64,000 nt of DNA from Alicycliphilus denitrificans_A (GTDB lineage: Bacteria > Pseudomonadota > Gammaproteobacteria > Burkholderiales > Burkholderiaceae_C), in the NCBI RefSeq assembly GCF_044792555.1, contig NZ_CP126238.1:4030001-4094000 (forward strand). The letters run 5' to 3'. How positions within the stretch are numbered: position 1 is the first letter of the stretch; each line of letters starts with the position of its first letter. Both the position numbers and the translations under genes were made by a program. Below the pieces are notes generated by a model. It saw nothing but the letters and a program-made list of their open reading frames with translations, did not search any database and was not told the origin of the DNA. This document shows positions 1-8,471 of this stretch, piece after piece.

Positions 1-856
1 CCTGCAGCAGCAGGCATTCGACGGTGTCGGCGCCGCTGTTGAGCAGCTCCAGCGCCCGTTCGGCCACGACCTCCAGCGCGGCGTGGCCGGCCTGCGGCTC
101 GCCCGCGATCGTCAGGCCCGTGCCCACGAACCAGTAGAGCATGCGGCGCGTGCCCTGGCCGCACGCGGGCGGCAGGGTCCAGCGCGCGCCGGGTTCGAGC
201 CTCAGCGTCCAGATGGCCACGTCGGCGTCGTCCTGCGCGGCCCAGGATTCGGGCGGCGGCGGCAGCGGCGCGCCCGCACCCTGAAGCGCGCCGGCGATCA
301 CGGTGACCGTGGTGCGCCGGCCGGCATCGTCCACATGTTCCAGGCGCGGGATACGCTCGTTCCACAGCATGGTGAAGTGCGGCTGCACCATCTTGCGGCT
401 GGCGGGCAGGTTCAGCCAGATCTGGAACAGCTCCAGCGGGTTCGGCGCGTCGCTGGCCAGCAGCGGGAACATCTCCGAATGCTGTATGCCCCGGCCCGCG
501 GTGAGCCACTGCACGTCGCCGCCGCCAAAGCGCGCGGCCGCGCCGAGCGAGTCGGCATGGTCGATGAGGCCCTTGCGCACCAGCGTCACGGTCTCGAAGC
601 CGCGGTGCGGGTGGCCGGGAAAGCCGGGCACGCTGTCGCCGTGGTACATGGAAAAGCCGTCCTTGCGGCTGAAGTCGCTGCCTATCTGCCGCCCCTCCAG
701 CGCCACGGCCTGCACGCCCATGGCGCCGTTGCCGGCGGGATAGGCGTCGTCGTGGTGGGCGCAGAACAGGAACGGGTCCAGCGTGGGCCACAGGGGGCCC
801 AGCGGCTGGCGGTTCAGGACGGGACTGGCGGTACTGTTCACGGGGGTGCTGTTCAT
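1..856 (-). CDS. Pirin family protein (3' end beyond the left edge)
   Basis: Read on the minus strand from the ATG at 856, the protein begins MNSTPVNSTASPVLNRQP and runs off the window at base 1 after about 285 residues, so only the C-terminal tail can be missing. The pirin N-terminal cupin signature is clear: HPHRGFETVTL with its His-x-His, then GGDVQWLTAGRGIQHSEM, which supplies the other two metal ligands (His and Glu). Pirins are cupin proteins that bind Fe(II); some are quercetin dioxygenases and others act as redox sensors, and nothing here separates these roles. The second half (about residues 150-285) resembles the pirin C-terminal cupin. The gene stands alone. Confidence 0.9.
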   Translation of the reverse strand, partial: MNSTPVNSTASPVLNRQPLGPLWPTLDPFLFCAHHDDAYPAGNGAMGVQAVALEGRQIGSDFSRKDGFSMYHGDSVPGFPGHPHRGFETVTLVRKGLIDHADSLGAAARFGGGDVQWLTAGRGIQHSEMFPLLASDAPNPLELFQIWLNLPASRKMVQPHFTMLWNERIPRLEHVDDAGRRTTVTVIAGALQGAGAPLPPPPESWAAQDDADVAIWTLRLEPGARWTLPPACGQGTRRMLYWFVGTGLTIAGEPQAGHAALEVVAERALELLNSGADTVECLLLQ

Positions 857-990
857 GGTGCGGGGCTTTCCGGGTCTGGGTATCGGCGGCACGCGGCGCG
901 CCATAAAGTACATATGGGGCCGGCCGGCGCCTTGCCCAGCCACCAGTTGTGCAACACTGCGGCCCATGGCTGGAACGCTGGCACAAAAAA

Positions 991-1052
991 TTCAAAGAAA
1001 TATGCCTTAAATTCTTATCCAGCAAGCGCATAAAGCTCATTTTCAAGAGCAT
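991..1052 (+). repeat. Dispersed intergenic repeat, copy A
   Basis: A diverged copy of the short repeat found 12 times in this window. It reads GCCTTAAATTCTTATCCAGC then AAGCGCATAAAGCTCATTTT. It fills the gap between the pirin start and the stop of the GyrI-like gene and ends at that stop codon. Confidence 0.6.
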
Positions 1053-1528
1053 CAGGCGCGCTCTCCGGACAACGGCAGGTAGAGCTCGGTGCGCCAGGCG
1101 CTGGCATCGGAGCCGATCTCGGGGCCGGTGATGTAGCACTCCCACTGCTCGCCGGTGCTGGCCAGGCCCTGGGCCGCGATCCAGGCGCGCAGGTCGGCCC
1201 AGGCCTTCGGCAGGTCTTCGTAGTGGCCGCGGTACAGGGTGCGCGCCATGCGCATCGCCGGCCATTGGCCCGGGTAGACATGGCCCGCCGGTCGCACGGG
1301 GTGGTCCACGACCACGCCGACCTCGCAGTCGAAGCTGTCGGTCGGGCGGCGCAGGTGATGCGTGAACAGCGGGCCCATGGCCTGTGCGCCCTGGGCCTTG
1401 ATGCGGTCGAGCAACTCGCGCACGCCGCGGCACATGGTGCATGACAGTTCTTCGCGCGGACAGCAGACATGCACCACGGCCGTGGTACGCGCGGGAGCCA
1501 GGTCGATGATCTGCGGTACGTCGATCAT
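1052..1528 (-). CDS. GyrI-like / AraC effector-binding-domain protein
   Basis: A 158-aa stand-alone GyrI-like (SHV-fold) small-molecule-binding protein. Features seen: an N-terminal beta segment (PARTTAVVHVCCPRE), a Cys-rich stretch at residues 22-33 with CC and CTMC, the internal VGVVVDHPV segment, and the C-terminal WECYITGPEIGSDASAWRT, which matches the family ending (Y.tdP..e...wrTel..P). Such proteins bind or hydrolyse small toxic or cationic compounds, or act as gyrase inhibitors; the ligand is unknown. The start is well set: GGAGA lies 6 nt before the ATG. The CC/CxxC cluster is not typical of the family and could be redox-active or metal-binding (inference). Confidence 0.75.
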   Translation of the reverse strand: MIDVPQIIDLAPARTTAVVHVCCPREELSCTMCRGVRELLDRIKAQGAQAMGPLFTHHLRRPTDSFDCEVGVVVDHPVRPAGHVYPGQWPAMRMARTLYRGHYEDLPKAWADLRAWIAAQGLASTGEQWECYITGPEIGSDASAWRTELYLPLSGERA

Positions 1529-1646
1529 GATCGTCTCCTGCGCGCACGGAACAGTGCCGGGCGGCGGCGGTGCCCCCCGGGGCCTGCACTATCGTAGACC
1601 GCCAGCCTGCCTCACGTCTGTAGGAAAACGCCGGGCGCTTGTAACG

Positions 1647-2651
1647 TCAGCGCCTGCTGCGCCCCAGCCACCAGCCCGCGGCCAGGCCCACGGCGCCCAG
1701 CAGGGCCCACAGGCCGGCAGACCCGCGCCGGCGCCGGCGGTGGCCGCCGTCGATGGCGGTCTGCAGCGAGGGGTGAAACAGGTTGCCCTCGGTAAGAGGC
1801 GCGGGCGCGGCGTGGCGCAGCCCCTGGTCGCTGAGCCAGCGCAGGGCGCGCGCCGTACCCTGGGGCGCGAGCGCATGGGCCAGCCGCCCGGGCAGCGCGC
1901 CCAGGCCCAGCCAGGTGACGGCGCGCGGCTGCGGGCTGTCGGCCAGATCGACGATGGCCTGGGCCACGGCGCGCGGGTCCACCATGGGCAGCGGCGCGCC
2001 CAGGCGCCGGCCCGTGTAGTTGGCGCCGTGCGACAGGCCGGGGGTGTCCACCACCGTCGGCGCCACGTCGCAGACATGCACGTGCGGCAGGTCGGCCATC
2101 TCGGCGCGCAGGCTCTCGGACAGGCCGCGCAGGCCGAACTTGCTGGCCGCATAGGCCGCGGCATAGGGCGTGGGCAGCCAGCCGCCCAGCGAGATCAGGT
2201 TCACCAGCAGGCCGCGCCCCTGGGCACGAAAGCGCGCCAGGGCCGCGTGCGCGCCATGCACATGGCCGAGCAGGTTGGCCTCGATCACGCGGCGGTGCGC
2301 CGCCAGCGGCACGCCCTCAAAGCGCCCCACGGCCCCCACGCCCACGGCGTTGACCCAGATGTCGATGCGCCCGAAGTAGCGCACGGCCTTGTCGGCCAGG
2401 GCCAGCACGGCATCGGCGTCGGTCACATCGGTGGGAATGCCCAGCGCCTGGCCGCCCTCGGCGCGGCAGGCCAGCGCCACGGGGGCCAGGGTGTCGGCAT
2501 TGCGCGCCGCCAGCACCAGGCGCGCGCCACGCCGCGCAAAGGCCAGCGCCGTGGCATGGCCTATGCCGCTGGAGGCACCGGTGATGACCACCACCGGCTC
2601 GGGCGGGGCTGCGGGCAAACGGATCGGTGCGGCGGATGGGATCTGCGTCAT
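1647..2651 (-). CDS. SDR family oxidoreductase with C-terminal membrane anchor
   Basis: A 334-aa short-chain dehydrogenase/reductase, starting at the ATG at 2651 (MTQIPSAAP); a longer reading frame lacks sequence resembling the family. The Rossmann motif VVVITGASSGIGHATALAF lies at about residues 19-37 and the catalytic YAASK at about 170. The protein ends in a predicted transmembrane helix, LWALLGAVGLAAGWWLG, followed by RSRR, so the enzyme is probably held at the inner membrane with its catalytic domain in the cytoplasm. The membrane tail resembles that of DltE/YqjQ-like SDRs often found in Burkholderiales. The substrate cannot be inferred and there is no operon partner. Confidence 0.85.
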   Translation of the reverse strand: MTQIPSAAPIRLPAAPPEPVVVITGASSGIGHATALAFARRGARLVLAARNADTLAPVALACRAEGGQALGIPTDVTDADAVLALADKAVRYFGRIDIWVNAVGVGAVGRFEGVPLAAHRRVIEANLLGHVHGAHAALARFRAQGRGLLVNLISLGGWLPTPYAAAYAASKFGLRGLSESLRAEMADLPHVHVCDVAPTVVDTPGLSHGANYTGRRLGAPLPMVDPRAVAQAIVDLADSPQPRAVTWLGLGALPGRLAHALAPQGTARALRWLSDQGLRHAAPAPLTEGNLFHPSLQTAIDGGHRRRRRGSAGLWALLGAVGLAAGWWLGRSRR

Positions 2652-2735
2652 ATGCGGTGCGAGTGGCAGTGGCAAACCCCTTCTTTGTAACTGCTGCACC
2701 ACGGCCACGGCGTAGGACAGTACCCGCGCCTATGG

Positions 2736-2800
2736 TTTTCAAGCCAAAACCGATTCCAGCGCATATGCGACAAGCGCCAAAAGCTATCAATACAAGAGTA
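2736..2800 (+). repeat. Dispersed intergenic repeat, copy B
   Basis: Same family as the other copies: GCCAAAACCG, then CATATGCGACAAGCGCC and AAAAGCTATCAATACAAGAG. It lies between the SDR start and the stop of the DUF1439 lipoprotein gene. Confidence 0.65.
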
Positions 2801-2801
2801 T

Positions 2802-3359
2802 TCAGGACAAGGGCTTGGGCCCGAAGCGCACCTGCAGCCCGCGCGGCGTGACGCTGATGCTCTCGGGCTGCAGGCCCAGGCGGTCGATGGGCGCGAGCTC
2901 CTTGTCACGCAGCTGGTGCAGCACCACCCCGCGCAGCGACTGGTCCGCCAGCTGCCGGGCGTAGCGCTGCAGCAGCGCCCCCGCCTGGGGCGCCAGGCCG
3001 TCCAGGCGCAGCGCGTTCACCTGCAGCCCGTGGGTGCGGATGCTGCGGTCCTCGGGCTCGTAGCGCAGGCCGAAGTCCACGTCGAGCCAGCCCGTGTAGC
3101 GGCGCGCCAGCAGGGGGCCGGTGGCCGCCAGGTCGAGCACGGCGTTGAGCTGGTTGCGCTCGGGCAGCAGGGTCAGGTGCGGCGCCTGCAGCTCCAGGTC
3201 CAGCAGGCCGGCGAGCGGATAGCTGCGCGGAAAGCGCCCGGCCAGGGCCTGCTGCAGCTGCTGGCGGCTGATGGCGTAGCCGGGCTGGGCGCTGGCGCAA
3301 CCGGCCAGCAGGGCCAGGGCGGCGCCGGCCATGTGGTTCAAAAGAAGTCTGCGGCGCAT
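2802..3359 (-). CDS. DUF1439 family lipoprotein
   Basis: A 185-aa predicted lipoprotein. The signal peptide is MRRRLLLNHMAGAALALLAGC, with lipobox LAGC and the modified Cys at residue 21. The mature part has the DUF1439 pattern: YAISRQQLQQALAGRFPRSYP, then beta-rich sequence (LELQAPHLTLLPERNQLNAVLDL), fitting the YceB-type fold. E. coli YceB is an outer-membrane lipoprotein that binds the amidase AmiD, but that role is not shown here. The ATG at 3359 was chosen because it precedes a perfect lipoprotein signal. The gene follows the DTW gene by 62 bp on the same strand and may be its last operon member. Confidence 0.85.
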   Translation of the reverse strand: MRRRLLLNHMAGAALALLAGCASAQPGYAISRQQLQQALAGRFPRSYPLAGLLDLELQAPHLTLLPERNQLNAVLDLAATGPLLARRYTGWLDVDFGLRYEPEDRSIRTHGLQVNALRLDGLAPQAGALLQRYARQLADQSLRGVVLHQLRDKELAPIDRLGLQPESISVTPRGLQVRFGPKPLS

Positions 3360-3421
3360 GGTGGTGCAGGTAAAACGCCCGATTGTGCTGGCGTCTGCGC
3401 CGCGCAGTGCAAGCAGTTGCG

Positions 3422-4156
3422 TCAAGCCTGTGCGGCCATGAGCGCACGCAGCTGCTGGTGCGCGCTGCTGTCCAGATCCACGGGGCGCTGGTTCTTGGCG
3501 AGCAGGTAGCGCTCGCTGTAAACCTCCAGCCAGGCCTGCAGCAGCGCCCCCGCCGGCGCCTCTCCGGCCTGCTCCAGGCACAGCGCCGCCACCTCGGCGG
3601 TGCAGAAATGCGCGCCGCACCGGGAGCGGCGCAGCCGGTAGCGCGAGGCCTGGTCGCCGTGCAGGCTGAGCACCGGAAAGCGCTCCAGGTAGGGGCTCTT
3701 GCGGAACATCTTGCGCGCCTCGGGCCAGGTGGCGTCCAGCAGCACGAACAGCGGACGCCGCAGCACCGGGCCGGCCGCGGGCGCCAGCTCATGCAGCACG
3801 CGCCCGGGGTCGACGAACTCGCCCGGGAACACCACATAGGGTTGCCACTGCGGATCGGCCAGCAGCGCCAGCAGGGCGGGATCGACCTCGGTGCGCGCCC
3901 AGCCAAAGGCGTAGGTGTCGGCCACCACGTCGGCCACCAGCCAGCCGGTGTTGCTGGGTTTGAGCGGCTCGGTGTCGTGCATCAGCAGGCACAGGCCGGC
4001 GCGCGTGGCAAGCTGCTGGCGCAGCGCGCACTGGCAATGGCTGGTGACCAGGCGGCAGTCCGGGCAATGCACCAGGCGCGAGCCGCCGCGTGCCTGGAAG
4101 GGTTTGGCGCTGCGCGCCAGGCGCTCGGCGCGCAGCCGGGAGACGGCGTGGGGCAT
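3422..4156 (-). CDS. DTW-domain tRNA-uridine aminocarboxypropyltransferase (TapT/YfiP family)
   Basis: A 244-aa DTW-domain protein. These SAM-dependent enzymes transfer the 3-amino-3-carboxypropyl group to uridine in tRNA (acp3U); E. coli TapT makes acp3U47. The N-terminal Cys cluster CPDCRLVTSHCQC looks like the family's zinc knuckle. LLMHDTEPLKPSNTGWL and the DATW variant of the DTW motif (LLDATWPEARKM, about residue 135) follow, then LSLHGDQASRYRLRRS. The length is normal. It starts 6 nt after the stop of the binding-protein gene, so it is co-transcribed with the transport genes, though no functional link is evident. Confidence 0.85.
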   Translation of the reverse strand: MPHAVSRLRAERLARSAKPFQARGGSRLVHCPDCRLVTSHCQCALRQQLATRAGLCLLMHDTEPLKPSNTGWLVADVVADTYAFGWARTEVDPALLALLADPQWQPYVVFPGEFVDPGRVLHELAPAAGPVLRRPLFVLLDATWPEARKMFRKSPYLERFPVLSLHGDQASRYRLRRSRCGAHFCTAEVAALCLEQAGEAPAGALLQAWLEVYSERYLLAKNQRPVDLDSSAHQQLRALMAAQA

Positions 4157-4162
4157 GGAGGG

Positions 4163-5092
4163 CTACTCGACCTGCGCCGCCGCCAGGCTTTGCACGATGG
4201 CCTCAAGCTGCGCGCTCATCGGCAGGTTCAGGCGTTGCTGGCTGCCGGGCAGCTTCTGCAGGAACCAGCGCCGGTACTGGCGGTCGATCTCGCCGTCCCG
4301 CGCCAGCAGGCGCAGGCTGTCGGTCACGAGCTTGGCCAGCTGCGGGTCGCCGCGCCGGAACATGATGGCGTAGGGCTCATAGGACAGCAGCTCGCCCACC
4401 ACGGCCAGGCGCCTGGCCGCGCCCGGGGTTTGCGCCACCAGCCCGTGCAGCAGCACGTCGTCGGTGGCGAAGGCGTCGGCGCCGCCGCTCTCCACCAGCG
4501 CAAAGGCCTGGGCATGGTCGGGCGCGACAACGATGACCATGGGAATCCTCAGGCGCTGCGACAGGCGGCGCATGACCTGCTCGTTGGTGGTGCCGGCCGT
4601 CACGGCCACCTTCTTGTGCGCCAGGTCGCGCCAGTCGCGCAGGCCCTCGCCCTTGCGCACCAGCAGGCGCGTGCCGGCGACAAAGATGGTGGGCGAGAAG
4701 GCCACGCTCTTCTGCCGCTCCAGGTTGCTGGTGGTGGAGCCGCATTCCAGGTCGGCCTGGCCCGAGATGATGGCCTGCATGCGCGTGGCCGGGGTCACCG
4801 GCACCCAGCGTATCTGCAGGGGTCGCTGCACCGCGGCTTCCACGGCGCGCACCAGGGACTTGCACAGCTCGATGGAGTAGCCGATGGGCTGGCCGCGCGC
4901 GTCCAGGTAGGAAAACGGCACCGAGCTGTCACGGTAGGCCAGCGCAATCGAGCCGCTGGCACGCACCTGGGCCAGCGTGCCCGTGAGCGCCTGGGGCCCG
5001 GGGTTGGAGGGGCTGCTGTCGGCGTCCTGCGCCTGCGTGGCCAGGGCCGCCAGCAGGGGCGCCGCGCACAGAAAGCTGCGTAAGGCCTTCAT
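4163..5092 (-). CDS. Periplasmic amino-acid-type solute-binding protein (SBP family 3)
   Basis: A 309-aa extracellular solute-binding protein of family 3. It has a signal peptide (MKALRSFLCAAPLLAALATQAQ), then SGSIALAYRDSSVPFSYLD, the classic GYSIELCKSLVRAVEA segment, and DLECGSTTSN, as in glutamate/aspartate-binding GltI proteins. No ABC permease or ATPase is nearby. Its ATG overlaps the stop of the upstream symporter gene by four bases (ATGA, 5089-5092), so the two are translationally coupled. It may deliver a ligand to a sensor or to the symporter, or be an orphan whose ABC partners lie elsewhere. Confidence 0.85.
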   Translation of the reverse strand: MKALRSFLCAAPLLAALATQAQDADSSPSNPGPQALTGTLAQVRASGSIALAYRDSSVPFSYLDARGQPIGYSIELCKSLVRAVEAAVQRPLQIRWVPVTPATRMQAIISGQADLECGSTTSNLERQKSVAFSPTIFVAGTRLLVRKGEGLRDWRDLAHKKVAVTAGTTNEQVMRRLSQRLRIPMVIVVAPDHAQAFALVESGGADAFATDDVLLHGLVAQTPGAARRLAVVGELLSYEPYAIMFRRGDPQLAKLVTDSLRLLARDGEIDRQYRRWFLQKLPGSQQRLNLPMSAQLEAIVQSLAAAQVE

Positions 5093-6423
5093 GCGAGGTC
5101 CGGCCCGGGAATGGGGTGGGCGCGCGCGGCGGCTTCCTCGTCCATGCGGCGCGCATGCTCCTCGGCCTCGGCCTCGGGCAACAGCTGGTCCTCCCACTTG
5201 GCCACGACGGCGCTGGCAATCGAGTTGCCCACGGCGTTGGTGGCCGAGCGGCCCATGTCCAGGAAGGTGTCCACGCCCAGGATCAGCAGCAGGCCGGCCT
5301 CGGGAATGTCGAACTGGTTCAGCGTGGCGGCGATCACCACCAGCGAGGCGCGCGGCACGCCAGCCATGCCCTTGGAGGTGAGCATGAGGATCAGCAGCAT
5401 GGTGATCTGCGTGGCCAGCGACAGGTGGATGTCGTACGCCTGGGCGATGAACAGCGTGGCGAACGTGCAGTACATCATGGAGCCGTCCAGATTGAACGAG
5501 TAGCCCATGGGCATGACGAAGCTGGAGATCTTGCGCTTGACGCCGAAACGGTCCAGCGCGTCCAGGATCTTGGGGTAGGCGGCCTCGGAGCTGGCCGTGG
5601 CGAAGGACAGCATGAAGGCCTCCTTGATCAGCACCATGAGCCTGAAGATGCGCGGCCCCAGGAAGGTGAAACCCGCCAGGATCAGCAGCGCCCACAGAAT
5701 GAACAGGCCCAGGTAGAAGTCGCCCATGAACACCGCAAACTTCAGCAGGATGCCCAGGCCGTTCACGGCCACCGTGGCCGCCATCGCCGAGAGCACGGCC
5801 AGGGGCGCGAGCTTCATCACGTAGCCGGTGATCTTGAGCATGACATGCGCCAGCTCGTCGATGGCCGCCACCAGGGTCTTGCCCTTTTCGCCCAGCGCCG
5901 CCAGGGCCACGCCGAAGAACATGGAGAACACCACGATCTGCAGGATCTCGTTGTTCGCCATGGCCTCGGCAAAGGACTTCGGCACCAGGTGGTTGATGAA
6001 CTCCTTGAGCGTGAACTTGGCGGTGGCCAGATTCGTGGCCGCGCCCACGTCGGGCAGCGGCAGGCCCAGGTTGTGGCCCGGCTGCAGCCAGTTGGCCAAC
6101 ACCAGGCCCAGCACCAGCGAGATCAGCGAGGCGGTGACGAACCACAGCATGGCCTTCATGAACACGCGCCCGACCGAGGCCGCATCGCCCATGTGCGCAA
6201 TGCCCACCACCAGCGTGGAGAACACCAGCGGGCCGATGAGCATCTTGATCAGGCGCAGGAACACGTCGGACAGGATGGAGAGGTAGCCCGCGACCTCCTT
6301 GGCGGCCTGCTTGTCGGGGAAGTTGACGAAGACGAAATAGCCCACGGCTATGCCCACCAACATGGCGACGAGTATCAAATATGCAGGCGGAATACCCCTT
6401 TTCTGCGGAATGCTGGCGGTCAT
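5089..6423 (-). CDS. Dicarboxylate/amino acid:cation symporter (DAACS family)
   Basis: A 444-aa inner-membrane secondary transporter of the glutamate/C4-dicarboxylate symporter family. Hallmarks: the serine-rich re-entrant loop SFATASSEAAYP (about 265), PMGYSFNLDGSMMY (about 295), a second loop with SKGMAGVPRASLVV, and the cation/substrate motif GRSATNAVGNSIASAVVAKWE near the C-terminus. About eight membrane segments are visible. The length is normal for GltP/DctA. Substrates of the family are succinate, fumarate, malate, glutamate or aspartate; the sequence does not decide which. It follows the GST gene by 32 bp and is coupled to the downstream binding-protein gene. Confidence 0.9.
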   Translation of the reverse strand: MTASIPQKRGIPPAYLILVAMLVGIAVGYFVFVNFPDKQAAKEVAGYLSILSDVFLRLIKMLIGPLVFSTLVVGIAHMGDAASVGRVFMKAMLWFVTASLISLVLGLVLANWLQPGHNLGLPLPDVGAATNLATAKFTLKEFINHLVPKSFAEAMANNEILQIVVFSMFFGVALAALGEKGKTLVAAIDELAHVMLKITGYVMKLAPLAVLSAMAATVAVNGLGILLKFAVFMGDFYLGLFILWALLILAGFTFLGPRIFRLMVLIKEAFMLSFATASSEAAYPKILDALDRFGVKRKISSFVMPMGYSFNLDGSMMYCTFATLFIAQAYDIHLSLATQITMLLILMLTSKGMAGVPRASLVVIAATLNQFDIPEAGLLLILGVDTFLDMGRSATNAVGNSIASAVVAKWEDQLLPEAEAEEHARRMDEEAAARAHPIPGPDLA

Positions 6424-6455
6424 GGTGAATCCTTGTGGGATGCGATAAGGTTTTA

Positions 6456-7148
6456 CTAAATGGGGATCTGCAGCCCGCGCTGCACGGCAGGACGCGCCGC
6501 AAAGGCGTCAAGCGCGCGCTGCACCCGGGGAAAGTCGGCCCAGCCGACCAAAAGGGCGGCATTGTAAAAACCCACGAGGTTGCGCACCCAGGGAAAGACC
6601 GCCATGTCGGCAATGGTGTAGTCGCTGCCCATGATCCAGTCGCGCCCCGCCAGGCGCTGCTCCAGCACGCCCAGCAGGCGCTTGGATTCCGCCACGTAGC
6701 GGCCCAGCGGGCGCTTGTCCTCCCAGTCCTTGCCGGCGAACTTGTGGAAGAACCCGAGCTGCCCAAACATGGGCCCCACGCCGCCCATCTGCCACATCAG
6801 CCACTGCAGCGTCTCGTAGCGCGCGGCCGCGTCCTGCGGCAGGAACTGGCCGGTCTTCTCGGCCAGGTAGATCAGGATGGCGCCGGACTCGAACAGCGCC
6901 AGCGGCCGGCCGCCAGGCCCATTCGGGTCGAGGATCGCCGGGATCTTGTTGTTGGGGTTGAGTGCCAGGAACTCCGGCGAGAGCTGGTCGTTGGTCTCGA
7001 AGCTCACCAGGTGCGCCTCGTACGGCAGGCCCGTCTCCTCCAGCATGATCGACACCTTCACGCCGTTGGGCGTGGGCAGGGAATACAGCTGCAGCCGGTC
7101 GGGGTGCGCAGCCGGCCATTTGGCCGTGATGGGGTGGGTCCATGCCAT
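6456..7148 (-). CDS. Glutathione S-transferase family protein (YghU/YfcG type)
   Basis: A 230-aa GST. The N-terminal thioredoxin-like domain has LQLYSLPTPNGVKVSIMLEE, with the Thr-Pro-Asn-Gly of Nu-class enzymes; the cis-Pro motif NKIPAILD and ESGAILIYLAEK contact glutathione. An all-helical C-terminal domain ends in DYTIADMAVFPWVRN. Nu-class members act as disulfide-bond reductases using glutathionyl-GSH. The start is the ATG at 7148, with AAAGGAG upstream; a TTG six bases earlier is less likely. It sits 13 bp after an SDR gene in a same-strand run. Confidence 0.9.
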   Translation of the reverse strand: MAWTHPITAKWPAAHPDRLQLYSLPTPNGVKVSIMLEETGLPYEAHLVSFETNDQLSPEFLALNPNNKIPAILDPNGPGGRPLALFESGAILIYLAEKTGQFLPQDAAARYETLQWLMWQMGGVGPMFGQLGFFHKFAGKDWEDKRPLGRYVAESKRLLGVLEQRLAGRDWIMGSDYTIADMAVFPWVRNLVGFYNAALLVGWADFPRVQRALDAFAARPAVQRGLQIPI

Positions 7149-7161
7149 GGGCAACTCCTTT

Positions 7162-7923
7162 TCAGTCCTTCACGAGGCCGCAGTCCACCACCAGGTTCTG
7201 CCCGGTCACGGCGCGGCCCCAGGGCGAGAGGAAGAACAGCACCGCGTCGGCAAACTCGGCAGGCGTGGTCACGCGGCGCAGCGGGGTCAGGCCGGCGATC
7301 AGGTCGAACACCGCCGCGGGCGTGGCGCTGCTGGCGTCGGTGGTGCGCAGCAGCCCGCCCGAGACCATGTTCACCGTGATGCCGTCCGGCCCCAGGTCAT
7401 GCGCAGCCGTGCGCGTGAGCGACAGCAGCGCGGCCTTGGCCGCCGTGTAGTCGTGGTAGGGCACCACCGGGTTCTGGAACAGGTTGGTGCCCACGTTCAC
7501 GATGCGCCCGAAGCCCTGCGCGCGCATGGCGGGCAGCGCCGCCTGCATGGTGTTGAGCGCGCCCTTGACCGCGCCCTCGATCTGCTGGCTGAAGCGCTCC
7601 CAGGCAATGTCACCCAGCTTGGGGCGCGCATCGCCGTCGAACGAGAACTGCGCCAGCGCGTTGTTCACCACGGCGCTGACCGGCGCGCCGGTGCGCTCGC
7701 GCGCGGCGGCAAACAGGCGCTGCACGGCGGCGGCATCGGTCACATCGGCCTGCAGCGCGATGGCGCGCGGACCGAGTTCGTCGGCCAGCGCCTGCGCGGC
7801 GGCATCGCTGCGGTGGTAGTTGATGACCACACCCGCGCCCTCGCGCGCCAGCGCGCGGGTGATGGCCTGGCCCAGCCCCCGGGCGCCGCCCGTGACCAGC
7901 ACCCATTGTTCAGACAGTTGCAT
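7162..7923 (-). CDS. SDR family oxidoreductase (FabG-like)
   Basis: A 253-aa classical short-chain dehydrogenase. WVLVTGGARGLGQAITRALA gives the NAD(P) site, NNALA stands in place of NNAG, and YHDYTAAKAALLSLTR carries the catalytic Tyr and Lys. The C-terminal segment GRAVTGQNLVVDCGLVKD is typical of FabG-like enzymes. The longer open frame upstream has no SDR sequence, so the ATG at 7923 (MQLSEQWVL) is taken. It lies 19 bp after the VOC gene and 13 bp before the GST gene, in an apparent small-molecule/detoxification operon. The substrate is unknown. Confidence 0.85.
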   Translation of the reverse strand: MQLSEQWVLVTGGARGLGQAITRALAREGAGVVINYHRSDAAAQALADELGPRAIALQADVTDAAAVQRLFAAARERTGAPVSAVVNNALAQFSFDGDARPKLGDIAWERFSQQIEGAVKGALNTMQAALPAMRAQGFGRIVNVGTNLFQNPVVPYHDYTAAKAALLSLTRTAAHDLGPDGITVNMVSGGLLRTTDASSATPAAVFDLIAGLTPLRRVTTPAEFADAVLFFLSPWGRAVTGQNLVVDCGLVKD

Positions 7924-7942
7924 GCGTGAACGCTCCGGGGGC

Positions 7943-8335
7943 TCAGGCGGCCTTGGGCGGGCGGTGCAGCAGGCAGAGCTTGTTGCCGTCGGGATCGCGC
8001 AGGTAGGCCAGGTACACGCCACCGGCGCCGTGCTCGCCGCGCCAGCCGGGCGGGTCTTCACAGGTCACGCCGCCAGCGGCCACGCCCGCGGCGTGGGCGG
8101 CATCGGCCTGGGCGGGCGACTGGGCCACGAAGCCGAGGGTACTGCCATTGCCGTGGCTGGCCGGCTCGCCGTTGATGGGCGCGGTAATGCCAAAGGTGTT
8201 GCCCGCGTGGCTCCAGAAGGTGCGGCCCCTTTTGTCGGTAAACCCAGGCTTGGCACCCAGCGCGCCCAGAAAGGCGTCGTAGAACTTCTTGGATTGGTCG
8301 AGGTCGCTGGCGCCCAGCATGACGTGGTTGAACAT
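7943..8335 (-). CDS. VOC family (glyoxalase/bleomycin-resistance fold) protein
   Basis: A 130-aa single-domain vicinal-oxygen-chelate protein. It begins MFNHVMLGASDLDQSKKFYD, with a metal-ligand His at position 4, and ends YLRDPDGNKLCLLHRPP, the usual second half-module. Members are dioxygenases, glyoxalases, isomerases or drug-binding proteins; the specific reaction is unknown. It is the first gene of the same-strand run VOC-SDR-GST-symporter. Confidence 0.85.
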   Translation of the reverse strand: MFNHVMLGASDLDQSKKFYDAFLGALGAKPGFTDKRGRTFWSHAGNTFGITAPINGEPASHGNGSTLGFVAQSPAQADAAHAAGVAAGGVTCEDPPGWRGEHGAGGVYLAYLRDPDGNKLCLLHRPPKAA

Positions 8336-8471
8336 GGTCTATCGGTCTCCTGTGGGGTGAATCCACCATCGGCATGGTGGGCCCCTATCGTAGTGGCCCA
8401 CGCCGGCGGCTGCAGGTCGCCCGGCGGACAGCCTGCGCTTTGGGGGCCCTTTACGTGGCGGGACAAGCGGG

